From assembly GCA_003695215.1 (NCBI GenBank), contig RFIM01000270.1, positions 1-13,433 of the forward strand: DNA of 13,433 bases, given 5' to 3'. The translations under genes and the position numbers were made by a program. The notes below the pieces were generated by a model. That model did no database searches, was not told the DNA's origin, and saw only the letters and a program-made list of their open reading frames with translations. Position 1 is the stretch's first letter. The number at the start of each line of letters is the position of its first letter. Positions 11,079 through 13,433 of this stretch are shown in pieces. This DNA is from Chloroflexota bacterium (GTDB lineage Bacteria > Chloroflexota > Anaerolineae > Aggregatilineales > UBA2796).

Positions 11079-13433
11079 TGACGGAATTGATGCGCCTGCT
11101 ATGGGACTTCGAAGCGGAGGCGCAAGGGCTGATCTGCGCCTTCACGCCTGATGGCAGAAATCTGATCGCCGGGGCAGAAGATGGCACGATCTACGCTTTC
11201 AATCGCGGCGGGCAACTGCTGTGGCAGCAGCGCATTGACGGCGAGGCGTTCCGTTTTGCGCTCTCACGGCGCAGCAACATCCTGGCCATTGGCACAATAC
11301 GCGGCGCCGATACAAGCGTGCTGAACTTTGAGACAGGCGAGCTGCTCTGGAAATTCACGGGCGAGGCGCAAACCAAAGCCGGAGTCGGCGTGACCGAAGA
11401 TGGCGCGCGAATCTTCAGCGGCGATGATAGCGGCAAAGTTCGCTGCTTCTCGCGCAGCGGTCAGCTGCTGTGGCTGTACGATTGCAGGCATAAGAAGATT
11501 TCGCGGCTGAGCGTCACGCCAAGTGGGCACCGCGTTGTGTTCGGCGGCAACGACCACATCTACTGCTTGAATGGCAGCGGCGATCTGCTTTGGACTTATC
11601 GGACAGGCGGCGAAGTCTGGGCAGGTGCGCGCATCCTGCCAGATGGCTCTTACGTGATCGGTGGCTCGAACGATCAATACGTCTACATGCTGGATGGCTC
11701 AGGCAATTTGGTCTGGCGCTACCAACTTGGCGGCAATGTCAACATCACCTATCCAACGGCCGACGGCGCCTTCATTGCAGTCGGCTCGACGGACTCATGC
11801 GCTTATTTGCTGAGCGGCGACGGGCAGCTGCTCTGGAAGTATCGCACGGGCGATAGCATCTATGGCATAAGCCTGAGCGCCAATGCCGAGTTCGTGGCAG
11901 TCGCTTCGTATGATCGGCACATCTATTTGTTCAATCGCGAAGGCGATCTGCTGGAGAAGCTACGCACAGGCAATCAGGTCTATGTGGTCGATATCACGCC
12001 TGACGGACGCTTCATCGGCTCGTTCGGCTTCGATAAGCGCGTCTATCTCTTGGAGAACGCCTACGCTGCGCACACTGAGGAAGAGCGCGCTGAGGTGCAG
12101 AGCATCCTCAAGCGCCGTCTGATCGCGAAGGTGCGCAACGCCTTTGTTGAAAACATCTACTATGGCTTGTGCTACTGGTTCGATCAGTTCAGCCAGCTGC
12201 TGCGCCGCAACGCCTTCGAGCTATGCGAGGCCTTGATCGCTGAGGCGCGCCAAGAAGGCTATCCATTCATGCCTGCCGAGCAGCGCTTTGTGGATAGCCG
12301 CGAAGGCGCGATCTACCTCAAGCGCGGCATTGTGGCGCAACGCCAAGGCGATCTTGAAGCGGCTGAGCGCTTCTACAACCAGGCTATAGCGCTCCAACGC
12401 AGGGCAGGTTGCCCTATCTGCCAAGAGCAAGCCCAACTTGCGCTCAGATTTCTGGCAGAAGAGCGCCTCAGCGGATGGCGCGATCCGTTATTGGACAAAA
12501 TTCACGACGAGGTGCGCGTGCTAGGCGGCGGCGAAGCCTTCCTGATCGGGCGCTTGGCAAGCGCGCCGCCCGATCAATTGCCCTTGATTATCCGCGCTGC
12601 TGCCAAAATCCGCCTGATCAAGCCGCTCCTGCAAGCGCTCGCGAGCAATGACCGTCGCCTGCAGATGTTGGCTATTGCCACTTTGAACCGTTTCAACGAT
12701 ATTGGCGATCTAACGCCGATCGTGACTGCTTTGCAGCATGAAAATCCATTCGTGCGTTGGCAAGCGGCATCCATGCTCAGCCGCCAGAAGACTTTGCCGC
12801 CAGAGTTGGTGCAGCGCCTGCCTGAGCTGATTGCCGCCGAGCACGATCCTGATACGCGGCGCGTCTTAGTTGAGCTGGCAGCGCACTTGAAGCTCAAAGG
12901 CCTGACGCCATTGCTGCTCCCACTTCTGAAAGAGCCCGATAACGATCTGCGCTGGAGCGCTGTTGTAGCGCTCGGCAAGATTGGCGATAGAAGCGCCTTA
13001 CCTGCCCTGCGCGAGGTTGCCGAAGGCTACACGCTGACCGAATTGAGCATCGGCGACGCGCTGCGGCGCGCCACTCGCGATATCGTGCAGCGCTTCCCAC
13101 TGCCTGAAGTGAACCGCTTCCATGCCATGCACTGGTCGCAAGCCGAACCAAAAGCAGCAACGATCTTTTGGAAAGGCGAGGCAGTGCTTTTCGTCATCAG
13201 CATGGGCAGTGTCAGCGACGAGGTACGCTTTACATTTGCGCTAACCGATCAAGACGAGGTAGTGCGCTACAAAGTGAGCCTGAGCTACGCTGAGTTCCTG
13301 GATAGCAGCGATCGCTTGCGCGCCGAGGCGGCCAGGCGCACACAAGAGCAGAGATCTGATCGGCTGGGCACAAGCGCCATCGATGAGGAGCTTGAACTTC
13401 TTGAGCTGACCCCGCCAGTGGGCACAAGCGATC
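11078..13433 (+). CDS. Large beta-propeller / TPR / HEAT-repeat protein (3' truncated by window)
   Basis: The frame is open without a stop from ATG 11078 to the window end, giving at least 785 residues. GGAG (11067-11070) lies 7 bases before the ATG, which overlaps the jab stop as TGATG. Residues 1-330 contain eight repeats of about 41 residues of the form G-x-L-L-W-x-Y...PDG...GS-x-D-x-x-V-Y-x-L, with Trp at about 9, 49, 91, 132, 172, 213 and 253, replaced by Glu at 293; this is a WD40/PQQ-like propeller. A helical region follows with a TPR-like segment (about 410-450: KRGIVAQRQGDLEAAERFYN) next to a CPIC pair. HEAT repeats occupy about 520-665 (e.g. NPFVRWQAASML; NDLRWSAVVALGKIGD). The C-terminal part is beta-rich, then charged and helical. 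It is soluble, with no signal peptide. A scaffold or substrate-receptor role beside JAB is inferred. Confidence 0.88.
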   Translation, partial: MTELMRLLWDFEAEAQGLICAFTPDGRNLIAGAEDGTIYAFNRGGQLLWQQRIDGEAFRFALSRRSNILAIGTIRGADTSVLNFETGELLWKFTGEAQTKAGVGVTEDGARIFSGDDSGKVRCFSRSGQLLWLYDCRHKKISRLSVTPSGHRVVFGGNDHIYCLNGSGDLLWTYRTGGEVWAGARILPDGSYVIGGSNDQYVYMLDGSGNLVWRYQLGGNVNITYPTADGAFIAVGSTDSCAYLLSGDGQLLWKYRTGDSIYGISLSANAEFVAVASYDRHIYLFNREGDLLEKLRTGNQVYVVDITPDGRFIGSFGFDKRVYLLENAYAAHTEEERAEVQSILKRRLIAKVRNAFVENIYYGLCYWFDQFSQLLRRNAFELCEALIAEARQEGYPFMPAEQRFVDSREGAIYLKRGIVAQRQGDLEAAERFYNQAIALQRRAGCPICQEQAQLALRFLAEERLSGWRDPLLDKIHDEVRVLGGGEAFLIGRLASAPPDQLPLIIRAAAKIRLIKPLLQALASNDRRLQMLAIATLNRFNDIGDLTPIVTALQHENPFVRWQAASMLSRQKTLPPELVQRLPELIAAEHDPDTRRVLVELAAHLKLKGLTPLLLPLLKEPDNDLRWSAVVALGKIGDRSALPALREVAEGYTLTELSIGDALRRATRDIVQRFPLPEVNRFHAMHWSQAEPKAATIFWKGEAVLFVISMGSVSDEVRFTFALTDQDEVVRYKVSLSYAEFLDSSDRLRAEAARRTQEQRSDRLGTSAIDEELELLELTPPVGTSD

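Noticed and set aside
12894..13427. Short antisense frames at the 3' end of the window
   Set aside because: They oppose an uninterrupted + strand frame with clear HEAT-repeat sequence and have no plausible ribosome sites or family match.
1..13433. CRISPR array, tRNA, transposon or phage genes
   Set aside because: No regularly spaced direct repeats, cloverleaf-like segments, transposase motifs or terminal inverted repeats were seen; nearly all bases are coding.

Overview
All genes in this 13.4 kb window lie on the + strand and are tightly packed: most neighbours overlap or are separated by fewer than 55 bases. The window reads as one bacterial protein-tagging island that joins two chemically different systems. 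Positions 1-5171 hold a pupylation module: the ARC/Mpa-type AAA unfoldase (5' end outside the window), the Pup deamidase/depupylase Dop, Pup itself, and the Pup ligase PafA. The order matches the actinobacterial mpa-dop-pup-prcB-prcA-pafA locus, but no 20S proteasome genes lie between pup and pafA or anywhere else in the window.

Positions 5180-11078 hold a ubiquitin-like module: a small HEAT-repeat protein, an FHA-like plus RING-type zinc protein (candidate E3), a ThiF/E1-type activating enzyme with a C-terminal zinc ribbon, an E2-type conjugating enzyme with an HPN...C active site, an unrecognised protein with an internal duplication, a YukD-like ubiquitin-like protein ending in Ala-Gly, and a JAMM/JAB metallopeptidase (Rpn11-like) with an N-terminal region that looks like two beta-grasp units. 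From 11078 to the window end is one uninterrupted reading frame for a large beta-propeller/TPR/HEAT protein whose stop codon is beyond the window.

Transcription probably runs through 1-9404 as one unit. The Ubl gene (9526-9807) is set apart by two gaps of about 120 bases, with a weak promoter-like sequence before it and hairpins after it. This would suit separate, higher expression of a tag protein. The jab and propeller genes are coupled by a TGATG overlap.

Working model (inference): Pup and the Ubl are two tags feeding one ARC-type unfoldase. The JAB would act as an Rpn11-like deconjugase, and the HEAT and propeller proteins as scaffolds, giving a bacterial assembly analogous to a proteasome regulatory particle. 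The visible oddities fit a system that has diverged from the actinobacterial one: ARC lacks the GQYL-type tail, Pup has no lysine, Pup's C-terminal helical region is split by an insert, and Dop and ARC carry insertions.

Organism: a moderately GC-rich bacterium, not a typical actinobacterium. Chloroflexota (Anaerolineae-like) is my best guess from the combination of Pup genes with a YukD/E1/E2/RING/JAB set, with low confidence. No tRNA, rRNA, CRISPR array, transposase or phage gene was seen.
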